Assembly (NCBI RefSeq): GCF_029784165.1
Contig: NC_073695.1
Location: 6,187,683-6,251,682, forward strand
From: Wyeomyia smithii
Taxonomy: Eukaryota; Arthropoda; Insecta; Diptera; Culicidae
Direction of reading: 5' to 3'
DNA: 64,000 bases
Part shown: positions 1 to 11,810 of the stretch, in pieces
How the letters are laid out: each line of letters starts with the position of its first letter
Numbering within the stretch: the stretch's first letter is position 1
Notes under the pieces: generated by a model
The model's input: the letters and a program-made list of their open reading frames with translations, nothing else
What the model was told of the DNA's origin: nothing
The model's database searches: none
Program-made: the position numbers and the translations under genes

Positions 1-49
1 GTATATAAGTAACCCCCCTCCACCCTTCATGCGTTACGTAATTTGTGTA

Positions 50-638
50 CGACGCATAGAGGAGTACCTAGAACAAAAAACTGGCCAAAATAAGAAAAAA
101 GTTTTTTGTCGCTTTTTGGTGCCGCTATATTTTTTTCTGCAGCTTAAATAGATGCTTCACAAAATGCCATCACTCTATTAACGTTAAATGGTATTATCAT
201 ATGCTGGGAGCACTGTAAACATTGACAAATTTTCAAGCATTTTTTTGGGAATCGGACCATTTATAGTAACGAGTGGAGCCAGGCGTCAAAAAAATGACAA
301 TTGATCAATATTTCGCAGCAAATGAGTTCTTTATGATCAACGCTAATGAACCGGTTGAAAGAAATTCCGAAATTAAAAATTATAGCTACTATTTTTACGT
401 ATTTTCGAGGGTTTCCAATATTAAAAAAGTTATCAAATCTCGCGGAATCCGATCATATAATCATCGGGGGAACGAAAGTTTTTAACATCACGAACACATC
501 CTCGCAAATATCTCATCCGGTAACGTCCGTATTGACATTTGCGACCCGTTTGAAAAATGTTGTTTATGACGACTTATGATGTAAAGTGCTCACGCGTACA
601 TGGGAAATGAAAAAAATAAACCTGATGGGTCCCTGTAT
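50..638 (+). repeat. Interspersed repeat R, copy R1
   Basis: This is the first of three copies of an unclassified repeat; R2 (7514-8436) and R3 (12528-13232) lie in the opposite orientation. Shared words include CTGGCCAAAATAAGAAAAAA near 82, the stretch around 255-350 (GGACCATTTATAGTAACGAG) and the end near 600-637 (CCTGATGGGTCCCTGT). The 70-codon frame at 273-485 recurs in R2 (7667-7879) with substitutions. It is probably an accidental open frame inside the repeat, because its neighbours show no coding signal. R1 lacks the end of the family that carries a small ORF in R3. No terminal inverted repeats were seen. Confidence 0.75.
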
Positions 639-1490
639 AGACCGTTCCGATAATTATAAATACACTAACGATCAACCGTCATTTCAAATAACGTGCAGTA
701 TTCAACCAAACATTGGCTGCGTCCTGTTGTTTACGTCCAAAAGAAACATATGCTGTCATTTTTTCTAACATTTAGTGCCAAATTTTGAAAATGCGTGGCC
801 TTTCTCCTGAGCAAAGAAAGCTAAATATTTTTTAAAAGACTCTCTTCTTAATCTCAAATTATTCTTCTTTTTTTCCGATTTTTTCAAACGATCAAATAGT
901 TTTGAATGTTGACTTCTAGATAAAAAATAATATTAGTCACGGCTTGTTATCATTTTTTAATCTTAGAAATCATATACAGGTATGAAATACATTTTGTACA
1001 CCAACCAGAATAAGATTTTTTTTTCAACATTGTTTGATTGATGATTAGGGTTCCAATAAAAATCGACTTTTTGGATTTCATTTTCGAAAGCTTTCTAAAG
1101 TTTTGTCTCCTCGAAAAAAATTCCTATGGGAAATTCTGGTTTGGTTACCTATTCAAAGCTGATTTTCTTTTTCGAAAAATTTTTATGAGAGAACATCACA
1201 TCTCAATGTTTCATTCATTTTTAAGAGATTTGCTATCAATCAAAATTTCGATTTCGGAAACTTCAAGAACTACTCTTGTGCATTTTTTCGTTGGTCTATA
1301 AAGTGCGACTTTCACGACTGTAAGTGAAACATTACCAGGAGTCCGATTATGCTTAAATTTTGGATGGAGACTTCTTACGAGAAGACAATACTTTAGAGCT
1401 CTGATGATTGCATTGATAAAAATGAGCAAAATGCGCCGTTTTTTATGGGTTTACCTTCACACGCACTGATGAAACTACCCATGTAGCATC
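639..1490. other. AT-rich spacer
   Basis: AT-rich sequence with homopolymer runs. The short open frames on both strands look random, and no gene or recognisable repeat is seen. Confidence 0.5.
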
Positions 1491-1700
1491 ACTCATAGTA
1501 GAGTGCCTGTAAATATATAGAGTGGCGACACTGTCAAAATTAGAATAAAAATTATCTGTCAGTGTCATTCCAATTGAACAAACAACCTATTAAACACGTG
1601 TGGGGAAAAGAGAAAGGATGCTCAGTGTTACCAGTGTTACCAGCGTTACTTTGGATGACACGGCGCCGCTCTAGTTATATATAGGCACTCTAACTCATAG
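1491..1700. mobile_element. hAT-type MITE with 8-bp target duplication
   Basis: The element runs from 1499 to 1692 (194 bp). Its ends are inverted: the left starts TAGAGTGCCTG and the right, read inward, starts TAGAGTGCCTA. Similarity continues inward for about 38 bp with mismatches. The 8-bp direct repeat ACTCATAG lies outside both ends (1491-1498 and 1693-1700). An 8-bp duplication with a TAGAG-type terminus is characteristic of the hAT superfamily. It encodes no transposase, so it is non-autonomous. It sits immediately beside the transposase relic that follows, which belongs to another superfamily. Confidence 0.8.
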
Positions 1701-1706
1701 TAACCC

Positions 1707-2340
1707 ATGAGTCAGAAGAAAATATTTGACTCGAACTCTAACCGTGATGGCGAAAACAGTGAAGTTACTTCGTTCAAAAATGTGCGCGTTCAAAGAAACG
1801 CACCCGCCGCGTCGAAAACATCGTGCGGAAAACAGACGTCGGAAGCGCCCGGAATCTACAACATCTTGGTACTATTGTACAACAATCAGAGCATCGAGAG
1901 AAAACCCGCCTCCGGACGGCCGACGATCCTGAGCCGATGCTGGAGAGGAAGACCAGGTAAAAGTGGCTGAATCGCTCCGTGCGCCTGGCCGTGAGTCTGG
2001 TGCAACCGTTTGCCGGTGAAAACAGTTCCTGGCGTTCCTGTCCACTGGTCTCGGAGCTGTAGGCAATGAGGCAGCGGCAGCGGCTGAATAAGATGATCGA
2101 GTTGATTTTTCCGGCGAATCGCAGCGAGGTGGTGGTGATGGACGTCAAGACCTATCTCATCCTGGATGGCAACGACTGGCAGGGCACTTCGTATTTTACT
2201 TTCCTCACGAAGGAAGTGAGCTCCGAGGTGAAGTTCATTTCACATCAAGTTCCCCAAGAAGGTGCTGATGTGGTTTATGTGGTACCGAAGTCGGGGAGCT
2301 CGCCCAGCTGAAAAAGCTCAGGTATCAGTAGGTCGCTCTT
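1707..2340 (+). pseudogene. Tc1/mariner (ITm) transposase remnant, copy A
   Basis: This is a broken cut-and-paste transposase that would have acted on element ends in the nucleus. The first open piece (1707-1970) resembles the N-terminal DNA-binding part and includes SIERKPASGRPT, as in the linker of ITm transposases. After frame changes, the catalytic region appears at 2066-2311: LNKMIELIFPANRS, then VVMDVKTY, LDGNDWQGTSYF and VKFISHQVP. The VMD motif holds the expected first catalytic aspartate. The second and third catalytic blocks are missing, and the frame ends after VVPKSGSSPS. Copy B near 60 kb (minus strand) matches it closely in this block at the DNA level, so both come from one family. 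At least two frame breaks make it inactive. Confidence 0.75.
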
Positions 2341-3719
2341 CCCCCTGGCTACGCCTTTGTCACCCATGAACTTTCCCTATTCCTCACTACCCACTCGGGA
2401 AAATAGTGTGACACCGACCCCGATTTGGACTAGCTTAACAACGATCGTTAACAATTGTTTTACAATTTGTTTTGGTCACGGGAGGATACAAGTTTTTTTG
2501 CTACTGAAAAATTCGCACTCAAGCTTTGGCGCACAGTTTCACAGAAAGACAGCACATTCCATGTGAGTCGTCTATGTTGGCATCCACAGTCCATAAAAAA
2601 ATTACTTCAGATCTCGCATGTTTCGGAGTTTAAATTTTGAATGCTTGAATTCACTTTTCAAAACATAACCTTTCTTTTTCGAATTACGTAATATAGATTT
2701 TTCTAGTCAGTTTCAGTACGTAATTTCAAATTGTGGAATTGTAATTTAAAGTATTTACACAGAGAACCACATTCATCCTAAATATGTTAAAACTAAAGAC
2801 CCCAATTTTTTATAAGAAAATTCTAGCGCCGACCGCATCCAAACCTGGATTGTAGAAATAGAAATTCAAAAATCGTTCCAATTTTTAGTATAAAAAATCC
2901 GAGCTTCGAAATTAGGTTTCGAATAATAAATTCAACACACACAAAATTTTAATCATAGATTTGAACTGAGAACACGGTGCGACAGACTACGGATATCCAA
3001 TTTTCTAATTATGAATTCAGAAAACAAACTTGGATTCGAATTTCAAATTCCCGAATTCAAAATTAAAATTCAAAATGAACATATGAAATCATTCCTGATT
3101 TCGAGTTTTAAACGTAGACTTCCAGATCTACAGTTTAGAATTGCAAAGCACGAGTTAAAGATCACAGTCGATTCCTCATCTCCGATCGCACCTATCGTAG
3201 CAGTAAATGTATCAAAACAGGTCCTGCTGCAGTAGCCCCTGCTTGAGTACCGCTCCGAGCTGAGCTCATCGCATCGAATCGAACTTGGCAGATGGCAGCG
3301 CACGAGGTGGCGAAACGGTACACTTTTCGTCTCCTCTCGCAACTTCTTACCGATTTCGTTGCGGGTGGCAAAACAAAAGCAAACACACGAGATCGTGAAA
3401 AATCACCAAATAACCGGTCAATGCAATGCGGATTTTGCTTGAAACCAATTCGATCCGACGAGAAGAAGATTTTCAAACATAAACAGCACGATTCGGTGGC
3501 AGCTTTGGTTTCGTATCGCTACTTTTAATGGCATTGCGCGAAATGCACACGTTACAACGAGAACGAATCATTAAAGCTAAACTTGAAGTGCAAAATGGGA
3601 GGCGTTCTGTGTGAAATTAATTTCGAGCTTATTAAGATGATGACCGTAACCACGAATTATCGGAGCCTTTGAGTGTCGAATTTAACTTGTTTTATGAGGC
3701 TTGAAATTTCCCTCGTTTT
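2341..3719. other. Spacer without a recognised gene
   Basis: The left half is AT-rich and repeats words such as AATTCAAAATT around 3020-3080. A 78-codon frame at 3292-3528 holds CGFC, and CAKC follows in the next frame near 3540. This may be a vestige of a zinc-binding ORF, but no family is recognised and the frame is broken. Confidence 0.4.
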
Positions 3720-4737
3720 GCCTTTCTCCTAGAAAGGTATAGCAATCACTTGCAAAACCGAAAGTATAAAAGTGCTCCAAAGGGTCGAATGGCATATATC
3801 ACTCGACTCAGCTCGACGAGCTGAGCATTTTCTGTATGTGTGTGTATGTGTGTGTGTGTATGTGCAGATTTTTATTCTCACTCACTTTTCTCAGAGATGG
3901 CTGGTCCGATTTTCATGAAATTAATTGCAAATGAAAGGCCCCATAGGACCCAATTCAATTCAATTCTTAGCTTCTGTTCATCTATGGTTCCGGTCTATCT
4001 TATGGTTCCGGAGATACTCATATTTAATGGGAATCGTCCATTTCAGACCGTTTTCCAGAAACCGGAAGTTGCCATCTTCCAATTCAAAATGTTGTCTGAT
4101 GTCGATTTGTGGCTCCAGTGCATCATTACGGTTCCGGAAATACCCATATTGGGTGGTATTTGCTCGTTTGCCGCTGTTTTTCCGAAACCGGAAGTCGCCA
4201 TTTTGGATTTCATAATGACATTCCTATCGATTTTAGCTCCTGAGTATCGTTCTAGATCCGGATATTATCATATTGGATGGAAATCGGCCATTTTGGCTGT
4301 TTTCCAGAAACCGGAAGTTGCCATCTTACAATCCAAAATGTTGCCTAAGGTCGATTATGGAAGAAATTTGCTACCACTAAAAACAATCACTTGCCAAATA
4401 CGGTTCCATTTAGTTGGCTAGTTCTCGAGATGTGCAGAAATTTGTGTTTCATTTGTATGGGACCCCTCTCTTCCAGAAGAGGGAGGGGTTTCTAACTATC
4501 ATAGAAATCTTTATCGGCACCAAAAACCCCTACATACAAATTTTCACGTCGATCGGTTCGGTAGTTTTCGAGCTCATATGGATCAGACAGACAGACAGGC
4601 AGACAGACCGAACTGCATTTTTATATGTATAGATTACAACATCGATATTTTAGAACCTTAAGAGTGAATATACATTTATTGGATCGAAGCGTTCATGTAA
4701 ATCTATTGAAACAAATAAAAGTTTGAATGAGAAAGGC
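3720..4737 (+). mobile_element. Non-autonomous element with GCCTTTCTC/GAGAAAGGC ends
   Basis: The segment begins GCCTTTCTC (3720-3728) and ends GAGAAAGGC (4729-4737), a 9-bp terminal inverted repeat. Inside are a TG-rich microsatellite (3833-3865), three degenerate internal units of about 130 bp that share GAAACCGGAAG (near 4055, 4180 and 4305), and a CAGA-rich run (4585-4607). The 193-codon frame at 3840-4421 is made of these units and is not a convincing protein. A diverged copy of the right half lies at 49440-49945. No clear target duplication was found, so the superfamily is open. Confidence 0.6.
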
Positions 4738-6494
4738 TGGGTCTGACCGCTAGATGGATTAATTTAGGTTTTTATTACTCCAATCAGTTTAATAATCGTT
4801 TGTTTACCTTTGGATTCTTGGATGCGCTGTTTTTTTTTTTTCATTAACCTTGATGCACCGCAATTTAATTATTGAAACCATCTGTGCGAATATTATAAAG
4901 ACATCATGGACTTACAGACAAGGATGCTCATAGCCAAACAATTCACACGCAAGTGCTGCGGACAGTAGTTCTCACGCTAATAACCACTTCCAATCATGTT
5001 ACGGTCGTAAAGCCAATACATACCTACCTACTCGTTTAAAACTCATCTTGTATACAAGATATACCCCTCATAATGATAGCTTTCAGCCATTTTATTCATG
5101 GCCTTCGCCAAATAGTGACTGCTGCTGCGAAAGGCGGTCAGCCCCAAAAGACGCGACCAGACCATCTGTATTAAACGATTCGAACAAGCCGGAATGGAAT
5201 TAGCATTAGCACTGGTGCGTCCGAGCAAGAAACCAACTACTAAAACGGTCGGTCAATATTTGCTATAAAATTCGGCATTTTCGTCACCACATTCGTCCGA
5301 TGACAAACCAGAATCGACATCGACAACCGCTGCACGGCTCGATTATGTCAGCTCGCAGCTGTGATCAAATTCCGCAACAGCAATTTTAAACTAATGCTAT
5401 GATTTGATATTATTTACATAACCATTCGATTGAGGTAGGTATGTACAGATATTTGGTTCGAAGTAATATACTGTGCGCTTCGAATGCGTTGTTAGAGTAG
5501 ATTTTTTTTTTAATTACTAGCATACTAAATTGGTCTGATCTGATACAATACCGTTTACAACGAAAGCTTTCAGCGAAGGAGCGCATATTGCTATTAAAAA
5601 ATTACAACGTTGCTCATATTGTAGTTTACAGTTTGGTTTTTTAACCAGAGCACCGGATATGATTTATGTTGCATAGCCTTTTTTTGAGAGCAGTTAAAAA
5701 ACTAATGTTCTCATTGATTGGCTATCAAACCATAATTGAAAAACTTCAAATTTTTATGTTACGCGCATGTTGCACGAAAGCAGACCTCCACGAAGTTTCC
5801 GCACTTGCACAGCAATGCAGCTCGATGCAGAATATTCTAATCGAGCCACGGCATCGCAAATATTTGCCCCTAATAGCAATCATTAGAATTCAATCTTGAA
5901 GTTTCACACACGTAAAGGATGCAAACGCCGAAACCGGAGCAGTTGTTGAGCGCTCGTTCGCTACCTAATACCTACCAACAGAGCGGCCGGCGTGGCCGTT
6001 CGACGTTGACTGGAAGTGTTTCGGACACTAAACAGTGCGCCTGAGCCATTCCGGAGTGCAAAAATTTTCACCCGAACCGTCTGTAATCGGCGCTGTCGCC
6101 TGGGGGCCCTGTAATTATGCAACAGCTTTATGATCCGTTCGCGCTGGACGGGCGGTGTGTAACAAAAAAATCTATTATCGATACAGGATTTTAACACGCT
6201 TGCCGGTCAACGCTTTACATACTTGTGTGCTCGATTTTACCTCTTCAGGCTTTACTTGCGTGTCAGCAAGGAGGAGGCATGTCGGTTCGATGCGAAACAA
6301 AGCAGTGTTTGAAACAAAACAAAGCAAAAACTGGCAATTATGATTTAAAGTGTTCATTAACGGGAGATTGCATTTACGTGTGAAAGGATGAAATATACAT
6401 TTCAATCATGTTTTCAGTAAGAATAATATTCGTTCGGGAAGTTTTAGGCATTTTGCGATGGAAACAATCGCCTTCTAATAAAATTCCGTTGCTC
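4738..6494. other. Spacer without a recognised gene
   Basis: Mostly low-complexity and unique-looking DNA. The part at 5960-6160 is richer in G+C, with inconsistent open frames on both strands. No splice-linked coding exon or repeat end could be assigned. Confidence 0.4.
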
Positions 6495-6785
6495 CTGAAA
6501 TTGAATCTTCTACTAAAATTTTACTTAAACCTAAAACTAAATCCGAACTTTAATCTAAACATGATCCTGAACCTGACTTAAATCTAAACTTTAACCTAAA
6601 CATGAACCTAAGCCTGTACCTGAATCCTAATCTGCATCTAAATCCGAATTTGAATCCGAGCCTTAAATTGAACATGAATCTTAATCTCAGAATCTTAAAC
6701 CTGAATCAAAACTTTCAAACCCAAACCTGAATTTGCATTTAAATTTTAATCAGAATCTTAATCTGAACTTGAGCCTGAACATTAA
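6495..6785 (+). repeat. Degenerate hexanucleotide repeat (AAYCTR)n
   Basis: About 290 bp of decayed 6-bp units of the type AACCTG, AACCTA or AATCTT. It is an old microsatellite. The period is six, so it is not the arthropod TTAGG telomere repeat. Confidence 0.7.
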
Positions 6786-7513
6786 CAATAACACAAAGTT
6801 ATTATTAATTGTGACAACCAGGCTGCGCTAATGTATTCGTATGCGAACACCCTGGCCCCTTCAGAAACGACTATTAGTTTCTGTTCCCATGGTGACAGAC
6901 GTTAGCGGATAACATGATGATGTTTGTTATTTTTGTCGTGCGATAGAACGTGGTTCTGCTAACTGTATTTTATCAATTTTGACCTTGTAGGCTAGGAAGT
7001 CAGGTATCTGAATTTGAAAATCTATTAAGGCATCGCACAGAGGAGTAACTTAAGTGAAAACCTGGCCAAAATTATTTTCGATGCTATTTAGCAATATTTA
7101 AAGTGAGAAGTGTTAGTGGCTGGTTCGAGTATTGTATCAAAGGGTAACTCTAAATATCACACACTCAACTTAATGTTTACATTTACATAGCCTATGTGTC
7201 TTCATTAATGTTAGTGAGCAGATGAAGTAATACGCTCGTATAATTTGCGTTTGCAAAACGGGCAGCGAAACAATCGAACAATTTACCAGAAAAATGATGT
7301 AGCAATATATCTTTATTAAGAATTTTCAATTTGATGCTCACAAATTATATGATCCCTCGTGGAGCCTACGTAGCCTTTTGTACGGTGTGTTATTTACCCG
7401 GATTATAGATTCTGTGCATCAAGTTAATTTCAAGTTAACTTAAATTAGTTGAAATTCATTCACTAAGCTAATCTCATTTAATCTTTGTTGAGCTAAAATA
7501 CTGTTTTAAGCAT
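6786..7513. other. Spacer with a short R-like vestige
   Basis: At 7027-7070 the words CACAGAGGAGTAAC and CCTGGCCAAAAT resemble the R repeat near 55-95, so a small decayed fragment of that family may lie here. Nothing else is recognised. Confidence 0.4.
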
Positions 7514-8436
7514 GAGACAGGGACCCATCAGGTTTTATTTTTCATTTCCCATGTACGCGTGAGCACTTTACGTCATAATTCATCATAAACAATATTTTTC
7601 AAACGGGTCGCAAACGTCAGTACGAACGTTACCGGATGAGATATTTGCGAGGATGTGCTCGTGATGTTAAGAACTTTCATTCCCCCGATGATTATATGAT
7701 CGGATTCCGCGAGATTTCATAACTTTTTTAATATTGAAAACGCTCGATAATACGTAAAAATAGTAGCTATAATTTTTAATTTCGGAATTTCTTTCAACCG
7801 GTTCATTAGCATTGAACGTAAAGAACTCATTTGCTGCAAAATATTGTTCAATTGTCATTTTTTTTACCCCTGGCACCACTCGTTACTATAAATGGTCCGA
7901 TTCCCGAAAAAATGCTTGAAAATTTGTCAATGTTTACAGTGCTCCCAGCATATGATAATACCGTTTAACGAATAACGTTCATCGAGTGATGGCATTTTGT
8001 GAAGCATTTATTAAAGCTGCAGAAAAAAATATAGCGGCACCAAAAAGCGACAAAAAACTTTTTTCTTATTTTGGCCAGTTTTTTATTCTAGGTACTTCTC
8101 TGTGCGATTTTGAAAACATGGTTTTTAGGAAAACGCGTTTAAAGTTTCAAAATGCTATAAATCTTGAGAATCGTAATAATGAGGCCCCTATATTTTTTTA
8201 CCTTCAGTCAGCTATCCCTGCGCCTTCCTGGGCTTTATTTTCCTGTTCTTCCTCTTTGTTATCTAATGTAAGGCTACGCCTAGCCTCTTTCGCGATGCTC
8301 AGCGACTGTGACGCGGTTTGCGTCCGATCCCACGCAAAACTCAAACTTGACACTCATATTTAAGTACTTTTAAATATAATTCACAGTTAAAAGGTATAGA
8401 AAAACTCAAACAAAAAACGTACACAACAAGAACGGC
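7514..8436 (-). repeat. Interspersed repeat R, copy R2
   Basis: Reverse-oriented relative to R1 and colinear with it from about 7514 (GGGACCCATCAGG) to about 8095. It extends further right than R1, through a region shared only with R3. It ends at AACGGCTGAT (8427-8436), where I-element DNA begins. In R3 the same word continues into unrelated DNA. By eye the shared part of R2 and R3 differs at roughly 3-4% of bases plus several indels. Those indels include a 14-base loss and a 12-base loss in R2 that break the small ORF still open in R3. Confidence 0.8.
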
Positions 8437-8741
8437 TGATGGATTCTGTGCCGAACACGCTTCAGCATCGGTTGTGTTTCGAATCCGCTCCGATAAAATT
8501 CAAAACGTGTGCACAAGTGCTGGCATTTTTTGACCGGGCCCGGTGTCTTTTGTTTAGATTGCTGTTTCGCATTCAAGGTCAAGTGCCTTTGTGTAACTGT
8601 GTCGCTTTGTAGCTGCCTGCTGTCGAACGATTTGGTGGTGAGTGCAGTGTACTCCTGTGGACGTTTATCCAACACGAAGGAGAGAAGGAAAGGAAGGTAC
8701 GTACTTCTTGTCTGTCCCATCGGCGCGCTAGTTTTAGCGCG
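8437..8741 (+). promoter_or_regulatory. 5' untranslated region of the I-clade element
   Basis: This is about 305 bp between the end of the R2 repeat and the ORF1 start. Elements of this clade carry an internal RNA polymerase II promoter here, but the exact start site could not be set from the sequence. The boundary at 8437 is inferred from where R2 and R3 diverge. Confidence 0.5.
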
Positions 8742-10061
8742 ATGGATGTAGATCCCCCACCTCCCGCACCTCCATCCTCGAATCCCCCCGACCCTGTCCC
8801 ACCTGCCCCTCCTTCTACTGTTAATTCTTCAGCTTCCTCACGTGTCAGGTTGTATCCAGACGGATCGACGCTTCCAGTGGCAGTTTACCTCAGGCCTAAA
8901 GCAGGGCCGGAATCGAAATCATTGAATATATTACAGATTTCGAAAGACCTGACGTCACACTATAAAGCTGTGACTGAAATTTCTAAAATCAGGCCGAACA
9001 AGCTCCGTGTCGTGGTCAATGACCTTAAAGAGGCCAACGATCTAGCTTGCTCCGAGCTCTTGACACGGGAATACCGTGTCTATGTACCCGCTAGAGATGT
9101 GGAGATCGACAGTGTCGTGACCGATTCGAGTCTTTCCGTGGAGTGTATATTGAAAAGTGCTAAAGGGTGCTTCAAGAACAGCACATGTCCCGATGCGAAG
9201 GTGCTCGACTGCAAGCAATTGCGGTCGGTATCGCTCGTCGGTGACAAAAAAGTTTACACTCCGTCAGACTCGTTTCGAGTTACGTTCGCCGGGTCTGCAC
9301 TACCAAGCCACATCTCGATCCACCGGGTTCGTCTCCCTGTGAGGCTCTACGAGCCCCGCGTCTTGAACTGCCTGAATTGCAAGCAGTTGGGCCATACAGC
9401 CGCCTACTGCTGCAATAAGGCACGTTGTGGCAAGTGTGGGGAGTCTCATGCGGAAGATTCTTGCAGTGTTAACGCTGAAAAGTGTATTCACTGCGGGGAA
9501 AATCTGCATGAGCTCTCGACATGTGCGGTGTACATGCAGCGCAGGGATAAAATAAAACGGTCTCTCAAAGAGCGTTCAAAGCGTTCCTACGCTGACATGC
9601 TGAAGAAGACCGTTACCACTTCTCCTGTTACTTCTAACCACTTCGATCTGTTGTCTTCTGATGAAACCGATTCTGACGATTCACCAGCGGGAACATCCTA
9701 TGCCAATCCTGGGGAGTCTAGAAAGAGGAAAAATATTTCCTCTCCTAAACTTCCCCGAAAAGGTCCAAAGATTTCCCAAAGTGAAATGAATGGTACAAAC
9801 AAACCTAAAAGTGCAGCGGAAAAACCGAAGCAAACTCCTCCTGGGCTTGCAAATCTAAAGTCCCAGAAGGAGTTCCCAGCACTTCCTGGAACATCTAAAA
9901 CCCCAGTCGTTCCTTTTGCACATCCAGTTGAAAAATCAAATGCTGGACTGGTGAAATTTTCTGACATTGTGGACTGGATTTTTGAAACTTTCAATGTACC
10001 CGATCCAATAAAAGTTTTTCTTACAGCATTCCTCCCAACAGTTAGAACATTTTTGAAGTAG
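8742..10061 (+). CDS. I-clade retrotransposon ORF1 (gag-like RNA-binding protein)
   Basis: This is an intact 439-residue frame starting at ATG in CGCGATGGATG. ORF1 proteins of I-type non-LTR elements bind element RNA to form the ribonucleoprotein that carries out retrotransposition. Residues 1-30 are proline-rich. A conserved middle block (about 60-200) includes RPNKLRVVVNDLKEANDLAC and precedes three zinc knuckles: CLNCKQLGHTAAYC (210-223), CGKCGESHAEDSC (229-241) and CIHCGENLHELSTC (248-261). A basic segment follows (RRDKIKRSLKERSKRS), then a charged, serine-rich tail. Three CCHC knuckles and this layout fit the I clade (MosquI-like). The stop at 10059-10061 lies just upstream of ORF2, as expected for a bicistronic element. 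It is the only undamaged retrotransposon ORF in the window. Confidence 0.85.
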   Translation: MDVDPPPPAPPSSNPPDPVPPAPPSTVNSSASSRVRLYPDGSTLPVAVYLRPKAGPESKSLNILQISKDLTSHYKAVTEISKIRPNKLRVVVNDLKEANDLACSELLTREYRVYVPARDVEIDSVVTDSSLSVECILKSAKGCFKNSTCPDAKVLDCKQLRSVSLVGDKKVYTPSDSFRVTFAGSALPSHISIHRVRLPVRLYEPRVLNCLNCKQLGHTAAYCCNKARCGKCGESHAEDSCSVNAEKCIHCGENLHELSTCAVYMQRRDKIKRSLKERSKRSYADMLKKTVTTSPVTSNHFDLLSSDETDSDDSPAGTSYANPGESRKRKNISSPKLPRKGPKISQSEMNGTNKPKSAAEKPKQTPPGLANLKSQKEFPALPGTSKTPVVPFAHPVEKSNAGLVKFSDIVDWIFETFNVPDPIKVFLTAFLPTVRTFLK

Positions 10062-10103
10062 TTGACTGCTCAATGGCCCCTTCTTGCAGCGATCGATCCT
10101 TTG

Positions 10104-11810
10104 ATGCCTAATTCATCTGCTAATCTGAAGGATTCTATCTCTGTCTTACAGTGGAATTGTAGAAGTATTTTACCAAAAATTGATTCGTTTAAAGTTTTGA
10201 TAAATAAAAACAAATGCGATGCATTTTCCCTTTGTGAAACTGGGCTTACTTCAAATATTGATCTCAACTTCCATGATTTTAATATTATTAGCCTTGATCG
10301 AGACACCCCATATGGAGGAGTACTTTTAGGGATTAAAAAGTGCTATTCTTTCTATCGTATTAACCTCCCCTCGATTCCAGGCATCGGAGTTGTCGCATGT
10401 CAAATGACAATACAAGGTAAAGAGCTTTGTATTGCCTCAATATATATATTCCTCCCAGAGCACAGATTGGGCAACGGCTGCTCTTTGATTTAATAGAACT
10501 TCTTCCCTCGCCACGTTTGATTTTGGGAGACTTCAACTCTCATGGTGTGGCTTGGGGTTCCCCTTACAATGATAACCGCTCCTCTTTAATCTATAACCTT
10601 TGCGATGACTTCGACATGACTATTTTAAACAACGGTGAAATGACACGTACCCCTAAACCTCCAGCGCGCCCAAGCGCTTTGGATCTATCCTTATGTTCGA
10701 CGTCGCTACGGCTGGATTGCACATGGAAGGTAATCCTCGATCCTCACGGTAGCGACCATTTGCCTTTCCTTATTTCAATTACTAACGGATCAACTCGCAT
10801 GCGACCAATTGACATTCCGTATGACCTCACACGGAATGTCGATTGGAAGTTATACGAGGAAATGATTTCAAAAGCGGTCGAGTCGATTCAACATCATCCA
10901 CCACTTGAAGAATACAACCTCCTCGCGGGCTTGATTCTCGATGCCGCGTTACAAGCCCAAACGAAGAAATATCCCGGCGTAACGATCAAAGAACGGCCTC
11001 CAACTCCGTGGTGGGACAAAGAGTGCTCCGATGTCTACACGCAAAGATCCGACGCGTTTTTAGCCCTCCAGAAGGGAGGTTTACCTGGCGACTATTTACG
11101 GTATTCGGAGCTTAATACCAAGCTTAAAAGCTTGACTAAGGCAAAGAAACGCGGATATTAGCGTCGGTTCGTGAACGAGACGTCGAGGGAGACATCGATG
11201 AGCACTCTTTGGAACACAGCCCGAAGAATGCGGAATCGCGTAACGGTCAACGAAAGCGAGGAGTCTTCAAGTCGGTGGATATTTGATTTTGCCAGGAAAG
11301 TACGTCCGGACTCTGTTCCTGAGCAAAACATTGTTCGCGATGCGTCTCCGGGCCACGACGCGATAGAATCACCTTTTACGATGGCAGAATTTTCAGTTGC
11401 CCTCCTGTCCTGTAACAATAACGCGCCTGGGTTAGATAGAATCAATTTCAACTTGTTGAAGAATCTACCCGGCAATGCCAAGAGGCGCTTGTTGAACTTG
11501 TACAATAAATTCCTGGAGCAAAACATTGTACCGCAGGATTGGAGGCAAGTGAAGGTGATCGCCATCCAAAAACCAGGAAAACCAGCTTCTGATCACAACT
11601 CTTATAGCCCGATTGCAATGCTATCCTGTATCCGGAAATTGATGGAAAAAATGATACTCCGTCGTTTAGACCACTGGGTCGAATCAAATGGTCTACTATC
11701 AGAAACTCAATTTGGCTTCCGCCGTGCCAAAGGGACGAATGATTGTCTTGCGTTGCTTTCAACAGATATTCAGCTGGCGTATGCTCGCAAAGAACAAATG
11801 GCGTCTGCGA
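10104..11810 (+). pseudogene. I-clade ORF2 (endonuclease-reverse transcriptase), 3' part replaced
   Basis: The first in-frame ATG is at 10104. The apurinic-type endonuclease is recognisable by LQWNCRSI, LCETGL, GDFNSHGVAWGS and SDHLPF. The N-terminal half of the reverse transcriptase follows: NAPGLDRINFNLL, VIAIQKPGKP, then YSPIAML where YRPIAML is usual. There are two clear lesions. An extra dinucleotide in the AT run at 10440-10449 shifts the frame between IASIY and IPPRAQ. A TAG at 11159-11161 lies where related proteins have tryptophan (RGY-stop-RRFV). The sequence stops being I-like at about 11810, just before the aspartate motif A. The polymerase active site, RNase H and the native 3' end are all absent, and a Juan 3' end follows out of frame. 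Confidence 0.85.

Noticed and set aside
273..485. 70-codon frame shared by R1 and R2 as a conserved gene
   Set aside because: Both copies belong to a repeat, the change pattern shows no clear coding constraint, and there is no upstream start context or motif.
3840..4421. 193-codon plus-strand frame
   Set aside because: It consists of three degenerate ~130-bp units of a non-coding inverted-repeat element and has no domain.
6495..6785. Internal telomere-like repeat
   Set aside because: The period is six and the units vary (AACCTG, AATCTT). Arthropod telomere repeats are TTAGG with period five.
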